A DNA stretch of 57,738 nt from the NCBI GenBank assembly GCA_018816865.1, contig JAHIUW010000008.1:1-57738 (forward strand). Reading direction: 5' to 3'. The DNA is from Pseudomonadota bacterium. GTDB lineage: Bacteria > Desulfobacterota > Desulfovibrionia > Desulfovibrionales > Desulfovibrionaceae. Shown one piece after another: positions 34,976 through 43,408 of the stretch. The notes beneath the pieces are model-generated. The model saw nothing but the letters and a program-made list of their open reading frames with translations, had not been told where the DNA came from and ran no database searches. Position 1 is the stretch's first letter. Every line of letters starts with the position of its first letter. The position numbers were made by a program, and so were the translations under genes.

Positions 34976-35872
34976 ATGAGTTCCGAGCGCGGCCAGCGAT
35001 TTCTAAAAGAACTCCCTGAGTTGAATCAAAATTTGCCATGTGCGCCCACAGTCCTGGCCCGCCTGTTCGCGCAGACCATCCCCTTATCCAAGAATTCCAC
35101 CGAAGAGATCGCCGAGACCATCGCCCATGACCAGGGACTGACGGCACGCGTCCTGATCCTGACCAACTCGGCCCACTACGGCCTGAAGGACTCCATCACC
35201 ACAATCCCCCGGGCGGTCTCGTTGCTGGGCCTGGATGAAGTCCGTTCCATGGTGCTCATGGTGGCCGCGCTGGGTGTTGCCACCAGCCTGAAGGGCAGGA
35301 AGGATTTCGAGCTGGGACCTTACTGGCGGCACCAGATCCTGACAGGCATCGCCGCCGAGACGTTGGCCAAAGCACTCACCATTTCGAACTCCGATCCCGG
35401 CATTCCCCAAACCATTGATCCCGGGGAATGCTACACGATTGGCATCCTTCATGACATCGGCAAGGCCCTGACTGCCATCCATCGGCCCGACTGCTGGCAG
35501 TCCATTCTCCATCTGGCCCAGAGCCGGGGCCTGTCCCACTCAGAGGCGGAGATCCGCTACTGGGGGTTGGACCATGGTCAGATCGGCGCCGCCGCCCTGT
35601 CGGCCTGGAACCTTCCCGCTGCGCTCACAAAGCCTCTGATGTGGCACCACGCCCCCCAGGACGCCCCCGCAGACCATCGCCTCGGCGCACAGTTGCTGCA
35701 CGCGGCTGACGCCCTGGCCATCCTCACGGATAATCCCCTGGCCTCCATCCCCGGCCCCTGGCCCGAATTCCTCGAATCCTGGACAATCGACCGGGAACAA
35801 ACCCTGGCGGACATCGCCACCTTGGCCCAAGAGCCCCGGGCCAGCACCCTCATCTCCCAGCTCTACGACTGA
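34976..35872 (+). CDS. HDOD-domain signalling protein
   Basis: The 298-residue protein is mainly one HDOD domain, a helical relative of HD hydrolases. 'LPCAPTVLARLFAQ' opens it, 'DQGLTARVLILTNSAHYGLKDSITTIPRAVSLLGLDEVRSMVLM' is the core, and 'YTIGILHDIGKALTAIH' retains an HD-GK pattern. HDOD proteins act as non-enzymatic adaptors in motility, c-di-GMP and stress signalling. Whether metal-dependent phosphodiesterase residues are complete cannot be judged by eye. It abuts the TPR gene with no gap. Confidence 0.9.
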   Translation: MSSERGQRFLKELPELNQNLPCAPTVLARLFAQTIPLSKNSTEEIAETIAHDQGLTARVLILTNSAHYGLKDSITTIPRAVSLLGLDEVRSMVLMVAALGVATSLKGRKDFELGPYWRHQILTGIAAETLAKALTISNSDPGIPQTIDPGECYTIGILHDIGKALTAIHRPDCWQSILHLAQSRGLSHSEAEIRYWGLDHGQIGAAALSAWNLPAALTKPLMWHHAPQDAPADHRLGAQLLHAADALAILTDNPLASIPGPWPEFLESWTIDREQTLADIATLAQEPRASTLISQLYD

Positions 35873-35929
35873 GCGCATTGACGCCCCTGTTCCCCCCGGC
35901 TATTGATCGTGCCGGAGGACAGGCTAATC

Positions 35930-37633
35930 ATGAACCGCATCTGGACAGAACGCCCGGGCCACGACGCCCCGGCCGATATCGACGCCTGGGCCCAGCGCCT
36001 GGAGATCTCCCCGCTCATCGCCCGGCTGCTATGGCGGCGCGGTCTGGTGACCCCCTCGGAGATGGATATCTACCTTTCACCTGGCCTGCGGCATCTGGCT
36101 GACCCCACCTCCCTGCCGGGGCTGGATGAGGCGGCCCGGGTCCTGGCCCAGGGCCTCAGCGAGGGCAAGCCCTTCTGCGTCTGGGGGGACTACGATGTGG
36201 ACGGCGTGACCTCCACGGCCCTGGTCAAGGAATTTCTGAAGCACCGCGGCATCGAGGCCGCCCACTACATCCCCAACCGGCTGGAACACGGCTACGGCAT
36301 GAACGTGCAGGGCATCGAAGAACTGGCCGCGCAAGGCGTGAAGCTGCTGCTCACGGTGGACTGCGGCATCACCAGCCATACGGAGATTGCCAGGGCCAAA
36401 GAGCTGGGCATAACGGTGGTGGTCTCGGACCATCATCTGCCCGGGAGCGATGGCCCGCCCCCCGCCGCTGCCGTGACCAATCCCCGCATCGGGGACTGCC
36501 CCTGCCCGGACCTGGCTGGGGTGGGAGTGGCCTTCCTGCTCATGGCTGCTGTCAACCGGCTGCTGCCAGGACAAGCCGTGGACATGCGCCACTATCTGGA
36601 TCTGGTGGCCCTGGGAACCATTGCGGACGTGGTGCGCCTCACGGGCCAGAACCGAGTCCTGGTCAAGAACGGCCTGCTCCTGGTGACCGCGGGCACGCGC
36701 CCTGGGATCGCCGCCCTCAAGGAGGCCAGCGGATTCACCCCCTCCGCCGCGCTGGGGGCCGGACAGGTAGGCTTTGGACTTGCCCCGCGCATCAATGCCT
36801 CGGGACGGCTGGGCGACGCCGAGACGGCCCTGCAATTGCTGCTGGCCCCCGACTACGAAACGGCCAGGCCATTGGCCCAGAAGCTCGACGCACTCAACTC
36901 GGACCGTCGTAGCCAGGAGGACACGATCCTCAAGGAAGCCAAGCTCCAGGCCGATACACAACTGGATCGCCTGGGGCTGGTGCTGCACTCGCCGGGCTGG
37001 CACCCCGGAGTCATCGGCATCGTGGCCTCGCGCATCGTGGAGGCCTACTATCGCCCCACCCTGATCCTGAGCGAGGAAAACGGCCTGCTCAAAGGCTCCG
37101 GGCGCAGTACCCGCGAGTTCGACCTGCACGCCGGGCTCACGGCCTGTGCGGACGTGCTGGCTGGTTTCGGCGGGCACAAGCAAGCCGCCGGGATGTCCCT
37201 GGAAACAAAGAACCTTGAGGCCCTGTGCGAGGCTTTTCATCAGGCCGTGGCCGCGCAGTGCGGGGACAGGCCCCTGTCCCCCACGTTGTTCATCGATAGC
37301 GAACTGCCCTTTGCCAGCATTGATTTCGACCTGCTCAAGGAGCTGGAGATGCTGCAACCCTTCGGGCCGGGCAATGCGGAACCGGTGTTTTCCTCTCCGC
37401 TGCTGCGAGTCACGGACCGGCGGACCTTCGGCAAGGACCACGTCAAGCTGACACTCACCGATGAGCTCAGCGGGGTGAACCTCAGCGCCAAGGCCTGGCG
37501 TCAGGCCGAGGCCATCGGCCCGAACATGCGCGGCAAGCAAATGCGCATCGCTTACACCCCCAAGATCGACCGCTACCAGGGTATGGCCAGCATCGATCTG
37601 CAGATCAAGGACTGGAAGCTCTCCGACCGCTAA
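35930..37633 (+). CDS. recJ: single-stranded-DNA exonuclease RecJ
   Basis: The 567-residue DHH-family nuclease degrades single-stranded DNA 5' to 3' in recombination, mismatch and excision repair. Metal-binding motifs are DYDVD (residues 87-91, in 'WGDYDVDGVTST') and DHH (167-169, in 'VVVSDHHLPG'). 'DLVALGTIADVVRL', 'RINASGRLGDAETAL', the DHHA1 region 'GVIGIVASRIVEAYYRPTLIL' with 'GSGRSTREFDLH', and a C-terminal OB-like domain follow. The ATG at 35930 is preceded by GGAGG 11 bases away. It is the last gene of the run, ending at the 37696 terminator. Confidence 0.96.
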   Translation: MNRIWTERPGHDAPADIDAWAQRLEISPLIARLLWRRGLVTPSEMDIYLSPGLRHLADPTSLPGLDEAARVLAQGLSEGKPFCVWGDYDVDGVTSTALVKEFLKHRGIEAAHYIPNRLEHGYGMNVQGIEELAAQGVKLLLTVDCGITSHTEIARAKELGITVVVSDHHLPGSDGPPPAAAVTNPRIGDCPCPDLAGVGVAFLLMAAVNRLLPGQAVDMRHYLDLVALGTIADVVRLTGQNRVLVKNGLLLVTAGTRPGIAALKEASGFTPSAALGAGQVGFGLAPRINASGRLGDAETALQLLLAPDYETARPLAQKLDALNSDRRSQEDTILKEAKLQADTQLDRLGLVLHSPGWHPGVIGIVASRIVEAYYRPTLILSEENGLLKGSGRSTREFDLHAGLTACADVLAGFGGHKQAAGMSLETKNLEALCEAFHQAVAAQCGDRPLSPTLFIDSELPFASIDFDLLKELEMLQPFGPGNAEPVFSSPLLRVTDRRTFGKDHVKLTLTDELSGVNLSAKAWRQAEAIGPNMRGKQMRIAYTPKIDRYQGMASIDLQIKDWKLSDR

Positions 37634-37695
37634 TCATCCCGCGCTGGCGGCGTGGTCGCTACCTGCGCGATCACAGCCCGCCTCTCCCAAACGAT

Positions 37696-37734
37696 AAAAG
37701 GCCCGCTGATCGAATCAGCGGGCCTTTTCTTTTG
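37696..37734 (+). terminator. terminator of the yicC-recJ run
   Basis: The arms 37696-37709 and 37715-37728 pair perfectly over 14 bases, with a T-rich 3' side (TTTTCTTTT). Confidence 0.92.
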
Positions 37735-37780
37735 ATAGAAAATCGGTCTCCCACAACCCTCGTCATGGCATTAAGGGCAA

Positions 37781-38113
37781 GACGCGAGAGGTGCGCCTGA
37801 CCGAGGAGGATCAGGACATCCCCGAGGGTCGGCGCAGGCAAAAGCAGTACTCAGTGTTTGTGGGCGTTCGGAATCAAGGCGAGGTCAAGGCGCAAGGACG
37901 GCGAAGCCTGAAGCAACGACATCTCAAGCAGGCTCCCGCTCCCCCTCAAAGCGATCAGAACGCGCGCTGGCTAGGCGCGAGAGACGCTCAAGACCGAGGA
38001 ATAGCAGACATATAAGGTTGTTGGAGCAGTTCGAAGCAACGCCACCAAAAAACAAACCAATCAGAGCAAGTGGCCGCCCGGAATCGAGGCGAGGTCAAGG
38101 CGCAAGGACGGCG
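37781..38113. repeat. diverged tandem duplication with two repeat modules
   Basis: Module A (37781-37819, around 'GACGCGAGAG...GACCGAGGA') recurs imperfectly at 37974-38011. Module B (37870-37903, core 'GGCGAGGTCAAGGCGCAAGG') recurs at 38080-38113 with about one mismatch in 34 bases. The order A-B-A'-B' and the offsets of 193 and 210 bases suggest duplication of a unit of about 200 bases. No reading frame explains it. Copy B' is the left arm of the palindrome at 38072-38193. Confidence 0.65.
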
Positions 38114-38193
38114 CTAGGCCCGACGTGTACAAAAACGTACACAAGGGATTGCGCCGGACGAGTAACGCCGAGATCGGCCGGTTCCGGGCGGCC
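38072..38193. repeat. about 120-bp palindromic element at the lipA 3' end
   Basis: The outer arms GGCCGCCCGGAA (38072-38083) and TTCCGGGCGGCC (38182-38193) pair perfectly. Inside, GGCG/CGCC and CGGCGC/GCGCCG pair with bulges. The tip is GTGTAC-AAAAAC-GTACAC (38125-38142). The whole folds as one long branched or bulged hairpin on either strand. Its right end touches the first base of the lipA stop codon, so it forms the 3' end of that mRNA. Confidence 0.7.
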
Positions 38194-39059
38194 TACTCCA
38201 CAAAGTCGGCGGCGTTATACGAGCTGCGCACCCGAGGCGCGGAAAAGACGTGGGGAAGGCCCAGGCTCTCGCCATGGGCGGCATAGCCATCAAAGACCTG
38301 GGGCTCTACATAGCGCTGCACTTCGGGATGGGACGTGGACGGACGCATGTACTGGCCGATGGTCACGATGCCCACCCTGGCGTCCGCCAGACGGCCCAAC
38401 AGAGCCTGCACTTGCTCATCGGTCTCGCCTAGACCGACCATCAGACCACTTTTCGAAACGACTCCCGCCGCCTTAACCCGCTCCAGCAGCTGGATGCTCT
38501 GCTCGAAATCCGCCTGGGGCCGGATCTGCGGATACAGGTCCGGCACGGTCTCCACGTTGTGGTTGATGATCTCTGGCCCGGCCTCGATGACGGTGCGCAG
38601 GGCCGCTTCGTCGCCCTGGAAATCCGGGATCAGCACCTCGATGGTGCAGCCGGGCATGGCCCCGCGCACGGCCTGGATCGTGGCCGCGAAATGTCCGGCA
38701 CCGCCGTCGGGAAGATCGTCTCGGGTGACGGAGGTGATGACCACATGCTTGAGCTCCAGTCGCCGGGCGGCCTCGGCCACGCGGGCCGGTTCGTCCGGGT
38801 CTAGGGCTTCCACGGTCCCAAGCCCGATATTACAGAACGCGCAGCCGCGGGTGCAGGTCCGGCCCATGATCAGGAAAGTTGCCACATGCTTTGAAAAACA
38901 CTCATAAATATTAGGGCATTTGGCCCCCTGGCAAACGGTGTTCAGGCCCAGATCCTTCAACAGATCTCCGGTCTGCACGAAGGCCGGATCGCTGGGCAGT
39001 TTGACCCTAAGCCATTTTGGAATCCGCGAAGACTTCGCGGAACTCTTGCACGAGGACAT
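38193..39059 (-). CDS. lipA: lipoyl synthase
   Basis: The 288-residue radical-SAM enzyme inserts two sulfurs into octanoyl groups to make lipoate. The auxiliary cluster Cys are C43, C48 and C54 (CQGAKCPNIYECF). The radical-SAM Cys are C69, C73 and C76 (CTRGCAFC). The last residues, 'VRSSYNAADFVE', contain the C-terminal Ser-bearing RSSY motif that ligates the auxiliary cluster. The ATG at 39059 has AGGAG 7 bases upstream and lies 53 bases inside lipB. An ATG at 39089 has no such site. It ends directly at the palindromic element. Confidence 0.95.
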   Translation of the reverse strand: MSSCKSSAKSSRIPKWLRVKLPSDPAFVQTGDLLKDLGLNTVCQGAKCPNIYECFSKHVATFLIMGRTCTRGCAFCNIGLGTVEALDPDEPARVAEAARRLELKHVVITSVTRDDLPDGGAGHFAATIQAVRGAMPGCTIEVLIPDFQGDEAALRTVIEAGPEIINHNVETVPDLYPQIRPQADFEQSIQLLERVKAAGVVSKSGLMVGLGETDEQVQALLGRLADARVGIVTIGQYMRPSTSHPEVQRYVEPQVFDGYAAHGESLGLPHVFSAPRVRSSYNAADFVE

Positions 39060-39657
39060 CCTTGATCTCCTGCATCCCGGGGCGTTCAACCCGCCCCAGG
39101 GCCTTTAGTTCTCCATGCACGGAAGCGGCCTTGGTGTCCGCCAGTCCGCACAGCGTAATCATGTCAAAAAGCGAGGTATTCTCGCCCACGTTCAGCGCGA
39201 GGCCGTGATAGGTGACCCACTTCTTGACCGCAATGCCCATGGAACAGACCTTGCCGCTCGCAGTCCAGACCCCGGCGCGGCCTTCCCAACGGCGGGCGCT
39301 GAGCCCAAACCAGCTCAGGCTACGAATCACGGTCTCCTCCATGTCATGAAAAAAACGCTTCACTCCGCCGGGGCGTCTGTCCACCCGGAAGATGGGATAG
39401 CCCACGAGCTGGCCGGGGAAATGGCAAGTGATGTTGCCGCCGCGGGTGACGTGCACCAGATCGATCCCCTGGCTCGCCAGAAACTCCGGCCGGACATGCA
39501 GATGCTCAAGGCCGCCCCCCTTGCCCACCGTGATCACCCGGGGGTGCTCCAGCAGGAATAGGGTGTCCTCTGCGCCATCCAGCACCTTGGTGTGGCGGTC
39601 CAGTTGAGTCTGCTGGGCCTCGCGGTACGGACACAGGCCAAGGTCGATGATCTTCAC
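39007..39657 (-). CDS. lipB: octanoyl-[acyl-carrier protein] transferase
   Basis: The 216-residue enzyme moves octanoate from ACP to lipoyl domains. It shows 'LGLCPYREAQQTQ', 'LEHPRVITVGKGG', 'VTRGGNITCHFPGQLVGYPIF' and 'GRAGVWTASGKVCSMGIAVKKWVTYHGLALNV'. The last contains the catalytic Lys, and the acyl-carrying Cys is in 'ITLCGLAD'. GTG at 39657 is preferred because upstream codons overlap the ASKHA gene and do not fit the family. lipA starts inside its 3' end. It is 28 bases after the ferredoxin-ASKHA gene. Confidence 0.93.
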   Translation of the reverse strand: MKIIDLGLCPYREAQQTQLDRHTKVLDGAEDTLFLLEHPRVITVGKGGGLEHLHVRPEFLASQGIDLVHVTRGGNITCHFPGQLVGYPIFRVDRRPGGVKRFFHDMEETVIRSLSWFGLSARRWEGRAGVWTASGKVCSMGIAVKKWVTYHGLALNVGENTSLFDMITLCGLADTKAASVHGELKALGRVERPGMQEIKDVLVQEFREVFADSKMA

Positions 39658-39685
39658 GGCGTAGCCATATCCTTCAAGAAATGCG

Positions 39686-41242
39686 TCATGAAACGCGCTG
39701 ATTCCCAAAATGAAAATGCATGCGGCGCACAAACTCCTGCCCGAAGGCGGGGTCGCCCGTCAAGTCGATGTTACTGGTCCGCCCCGGCATGGCCTCGGCC
39801 ATTTCCCGGGCCTCGGGGACGGTCAGCATCAAGCGCGCTCCGGCCAGAGAGGTATTGCCCACGGTGCGCACGCGCGCACCCAGCCCGGGCGGCAAAAAGC
39901 CAAGGGTCTCCAAATCCAACGGGGCGACATGAGCCCCCAGGGCACCGGCCAGACAAAGGCAACTCAGGGCTCCGGGGAGCAGGCCAGAGCGATCCAGCAG
40001 CGCTCCCACGGCCAGATCAAAGGCCGCCTTGACCTTGAGCACCTCTTCCACATCCGACGCGGTCAGGAACAATCCCCCAGGAAGATTCAAGCATGGCTCA
40101 CCAGCAATGGTTCCGAAGTCCACAGCCATCCTGGCCGCCAAGGGGGTCGTTCCCGGAGCGAAACCACCCCCATCATCCAGCAGCCCCTGCTCTTTCAGAA
40201 TTGCCAGCAGGGACAGATAGCCTGCCCCGGTGATCCCGGCCTCGCGCGAGGGTGCTCCGCCGCCGATGCAGCGAGCCTCCAGACCTGAGGGTGAAAGACG
40301 ATAGGAAGACACGGCCCCGTTCCCGGCCACATTGCCGCAAGCCAAGCCCGCCCCCTCCAGGGCCGGCCCCAGGGGGACGGAAGCCGAGAGGTACTCGGAA
40401 TCCGAAAGGGCCAAAAGAAATTCGCCGTTGGTCCCCATGTCCGAAAGCAGGAACGGAGTCTGCGGCGGCTCGGTCGCCATGAGCAGCGCGACCATTCCGG
40501 CACTGAGATCTCCGCCCACGAACGGGGCCAGTTGCGGTAGGACGTAGGTTTCGGGAAGGTTGTTGGCCAGAGTGAGCATGCGCCCGCCAGGCTCATCCAG
40601 TCGATACGGGGCCGAGGACAGGCCGTCCACCGAGACTCCGAGCAGGAGCAGGGTCATGGCCGGGTTCCCGGCCACGGCCAAACGCACGACCTGGCCAGGC
40701 AGTAAAGCAATGATCCCGCGCAGCAGATGCAGTACGGCGTGACGCAGGAGTTGTGCCCCCTGCGCAGTTGCCGCAAAAGCCAGCCGGGACATGACCTCGC
40801 TGCCGGCCCCCAGCTGAGGATTCAACGCCGCGCCCGAGGCCACGACAGTTCCTGATGCGTCCAGGGCCTCCCACTGTACGCTGGTCGTGCCCAGGTCCAC
40901 GGCCAACCGCAGTTCCCGAGTGGCCTGGACAGCGGCTACAGGGGCCTCCAACGCAAGCTCTGCGGGCAGGAAGACCCGGGTCCCCGCCAGGGCCATGTGA
41001 CGGCATCCCAGCCGCCAGCCCTGAGCCAACTCGGCCTCGGAAAGGACCCGCAACTCATCGGCCTGCGGGGTAGGCGCAGTGGAAAGAAATCGCATTCTGC
41101 AGCGCCCACAACGCCCAAGGCCCGAACACAAGGCCGTCGCCTGCCAATGTCCGGATAAAAAAGCGGTCTGGGCCAAGGTGCGACCGACATCGGCCGCAAA
41201 GTCCACGGTGTGACCAGCAGTATCGGTAATGGAAATCGTCAT
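39686..41242 (-). CDS. ferredoxin-ASKHA protein (RACo-like, DUF4445)
   Basis: The 518-residue fusion has an N-terminal 2Fe-2S ferredoxin domain with cluster Cys at C39, C45, C48 and C80 (CSGLGRCGRC...C). A C-terminal actin-like ATPase domain follows ('LAVDLGTTSVQW', residues 113-124; 'LSDMGTNGEFLLALS'; 'GNGAVSSYRLS'; 'LAGALGAHV'). This is the layout of RACo proteins, which use ATP to reduce and reactivate corrinoid proteins. No corrinoid methyltransferase gene is near. Instead it lies between selD (35 bases away) and lipB (28 bases away). An electron-delivery or reactivation role for another cofactor enzyme is open. Confidence 0.88.
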   Translation of the reverse strand: MTISITDTAGHTVDFAADVGRTLAQTAFLSGHWQATALCSGLGRCGRCRMRFLSTAPTPQADELRVLSEAELAQGWRLGCRHMALAGTRVFLPAELALEAPVAAVQATRELRLAVDLGTTSVQWEALDASGTVVASGAALNPQLGAGSEVMSRLAFAATAQGAQLLRHAVLHLLRGIIALLPGQVVRLAVAGNPAMTLLLLGVSVDGLSSAPYRLDEPGGRMLTLANNLPETYVLPQLAPFVGGDLSAGMVALLMATEPPQTPFLLSDMGTNGEFLLALSDSEYLSASVPLGPALEGAGLACGNVAGNGAVSSYRLSPSGLEARCIGGGAPSREAGITGAGYLSLLAILKEQGLLDDGGGFAPGTTPLAARMAVDFGTIAGEPCLNLPGGLFLTASDVEEVLKVKAAFDLAVGALLDRSGLLPGALSCLCLAGALGAHVAPLDLETLGFLPPGLGARVRTVGNTSLAGARLMLTVPEAREMAEAMPGRTSNIDLTGDPAFGQEFVRRMHFHFGNQRVS

Positions 41243-41277
41243 CGCTGATAACCGGTCCGCCTGGGGACCGCTCCTTG

Positions 41278-42327
41278 CTAACGGATCAACAGCCTGCCCT
41301 TGCCATCAGCGGCGGGCAGCACTCGGCCAATGCGCGCCGCGATATCGCCCGCGTCTTCGAGCATGCGGCAAGCCTCATCCAAATGCCGATCTGGAACGGC
41401 GAGCACCAGCCCCCCGGAAGTCTGGGCGTCGAACACGAGATCCACCCGCGTGCTGTTCAGTCCCGGGGCAAGGTCCACCCGGTTCTCGCAAAAATGCTTG
41501 TTGGCGTAACTGCCCGCCGGGACGAGGCCCACTGCGGCCAATTCCTCGGCCCGGGGCAGCAAGGGGACGGCGTCCAGCCAGAGTTCGACATTCAACTCCG
41601 AGGCACGGGCCATCTCCAGCAGATGCCCGCCCAAGCCGAACCCTGTCACGTCGGTGGCACCCTTGAGCCCAAAACGCCGAATGACTTCGGCACCGACCTT
41701 GTTCAGACGTGCGGCCACGGTGTAAAGCAGTTCTTCCAGTTCGTCCGCGCCGTCCCACTTGGCCTTGACCGCCGTGGCCAGCACTCCGGTGCCCAGAGGC
41801 TTGGTCAGCAGCAGCGTATCTCCGGGAACAAGGCCCGCGTTAGTGGCGTAGCCATCGGGGTCCACGACGCCGGACACGGCCAGCCCGAACTTGATCTCCT
41901 GGTCAACGACACTGTGCCCACCCGCAAGAACGGCCCCGGCCTCGCGGACCTTGTCATATCCGCCACGCAGGATTTCTTTCAGGATGTCCTCATCCATGTC
42001 CTTGATGGGGAAACAGACGATATTCATGGCAGCGTAGGGTTCGCCCCCCATGGCATAGACGTCGGACAGGGCGTTGGCCGCAGCGATTTGTCCAAAGCGG
42101 TATGGGTCGTTCACGATGGGCGTGAAAAAGTCCACCGTCTGCACCAGAGCCTTGCCCTGCGGGAAGATGAGAACGGCAGCGTCCTCGCCAACGGCTTCGC
42201 CGGCAAGGATGCGGGGATCAGTCTGCCTGGGCAGAACCGACAGTACTCTCTCCAGGTCCCCTGGAGCGATCTTGGCGGCTCAACCAGCGGCTTTGACGGT
42301 ATCGACAAGAACGATCTTCTCGGACAT
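41278..42327 (-). CDS. selD: selenide, water dikinase (selenophosphate synthase), itself a selenoprotein
   Basis: The 349-residue enzyme makes selenophosphate from selenide and ATP. The start at 42327 has AAGGAG 6 bases upstream. Codon 16 is TGA (42282-42280), in the context KAAG-U-AAKIAPGDL, exactly where SelD proteins carry catalytic Cys/Sec. Reading through it joins the N-terminus to the rest in frame ('RILAGEAVGEDAAVL...VQTVDFFTPIVNDPYRFGQIAAANALSDVYAMGG'). A SECIS-like hairpin follows 13 bases later. Standard gene callers will start it wrongly at 42144. It follows lysR by 63 bases on the same strand. Confidence 0.95.
42250..42266 (-). promoter_or_regulatory. SECIS-like hairpin in selD
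   Basis: In the mRNA CTCCAGG-GGA-CCTGGAG forms a perfect 7-bp stem with a G-containing 3-base loop, starting 14 bases after the UGA. Bacterial SECIS elements sit at this place with G in the loop, bound by SelB. Confidence 0.75.
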
Positions 42328-42390
42328 CGCGCGCTCCTTGGGGCTGAAGGTTAGTGGGAGGTTCGTCTGGGACGCCGAACACCGCCGGCG

Positions 42391-43287
42391 CTACGCGCCG
42401 AGTCGGCACTCCTGACGGATGAAATCAATGAAATACCGGGCCGCCGGGAACAGATGGCGGCGGGAATGATAGGCAAGATAAAAATCCCGCTGCATGTCCA
42501 GGCCCGTGACTTTGAGTTCCACCAACTCACCAGTCTTGAGTAATGGACCAGCGGCAAGGCGGGAAGTCACTGTCACGCCGATCCCGGCCCGTACGGTCTG
42601 CAAAGCAGCCTGGGTGCTTTCGACCTTGAGCGTGGCTTGTGGACGCGGTGCGCCCAGTGCATCCAGAGCCAGCTCGAAAGCCCGTCGGGTTCCGCTGCCC
42701 TCCTCGCGCATCACCCATGGCAGGGTTGCCAGGTCTGCGGGAGCCAGCGGCTGACTGAATTTCGCGGCCATGGTTGCCGTGCTGACGATGACCAGTTCAT
42801 CCATCAGCACATTCTCAAAAGTCAGGTCAGGATGCTCGGCCTGGGAGCCAACCATGGCCACCATGCCCTCGCCATTGATCAGGCGCTGAATGATCTTGCT
42901 GGAGTCAGCCACCTTGAGATCCATCCGCACCTCGGGATAACGGGCCGAAAAACGTGCCAGCAGCGAGGGCAGCACGTAATGGGCCGGAATCGTGCTGCCG
43001 CCGATGATCAGGTCGCCTGCCACGCGTTCCTGAAGCAGCTGGATCTCCGCCGTGGCGGCGGCCAGGGAGTTGAAGACGTCCAGTGCATAGCGATACAGGA
43101 CTTCAGCGGCCTGAGTCGGCAGAATGGTCCGACCCAAGCGGTCGAACAGGCGCACATCCAGTTCGGTTTCCAAAGCGGAAACGTGCGCGGAGATCGTGGG
43201 CTGTGAGAGATATAATTGCTCACCGGCCTTGGAAAAACTCCGCAGTTCATAAACCTTGGAAAATGCTTCCAGACGTCTGATGTCCAT
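42391..43287 (-). CDS. LysR-type regulator next to selD
   Basis: The 298-residue protein has an N-terminal winged HTH ('MDIRRLEAFSKVYELRSFSKAGEQLYLSQPTISAHVSALETELDVRLFDRLGRTILPT', 1-60) and a periplasmic-binding-like effector domain ('GDLIIGGSTIPAHYVLPSLLARF...'). LysR regulators associated with selenium metabolism are known next to selD in several anaerobes, and this fits. The true start is 43287 (AAGGA upstream); the frame continues upstream through the ribosomal terminator but is not coding. It may sense a sulfur, selenium or oxyanion compound and control the genes downstream or itself. Confidence 0.92.
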   Translation of the reverse strand: MDIRRLEAFSKVYELRSFSKAGEQLYLSQPTISAHVSALETELDVRLFDRLGRTILPTQAAEVLYRYALDVFNSLAAATAEIQLLQERVAGDLIIGGSTIPAHYVLPSLLARFSARYPEVRMDLKVADSSKIIQRLINGEGMVAMVGSQAEHPDLTFENVLMDELVIVSTATMAAKFSQPLAPADLATLPWVMREEGSGTRRAFELALDALGAPRPQATLKVESTQAALQTVRAGIGVTVTSRLAAGPLLKTGELVELKVTGLDMQRDFYLAYHSRRHLFPAARYFIDFIRQECRLGA

Positions 43288-43326
43288 AGCCCCATCCTTG
43301 CATGCGTTGTAACCAGAAAAGAGACC

Positions 43327-43357
43327 AAAAAAAAGCAGGCTGTTAGGCCTGCTTTTT
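43327..43357 (-). terminator. terminator of the ribosomal protein cluster
   Basis: On the minus strand GCAGGC/GCCTGC, extended by A-T pairs, is followed by T8. On the plus strand it ends in T5. It lies about 50 bases past the rplQ stop and isolates the cluster from lysR. Confidence 0.92.
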
Positions 43358-43408
43358 AGTATTATTCGAGTGGAAAAGCCATAGCTATTCCAAGGAATAC
43401 TCCTCGAG

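Noticed and set aside
41278-42144. selD starting at 42144 (288 residues)
   Set aside because: The family N-terminus continues upstream through an in-frame UGA to an ATG with AAGGAG. The UGA is Sec, not a stop.
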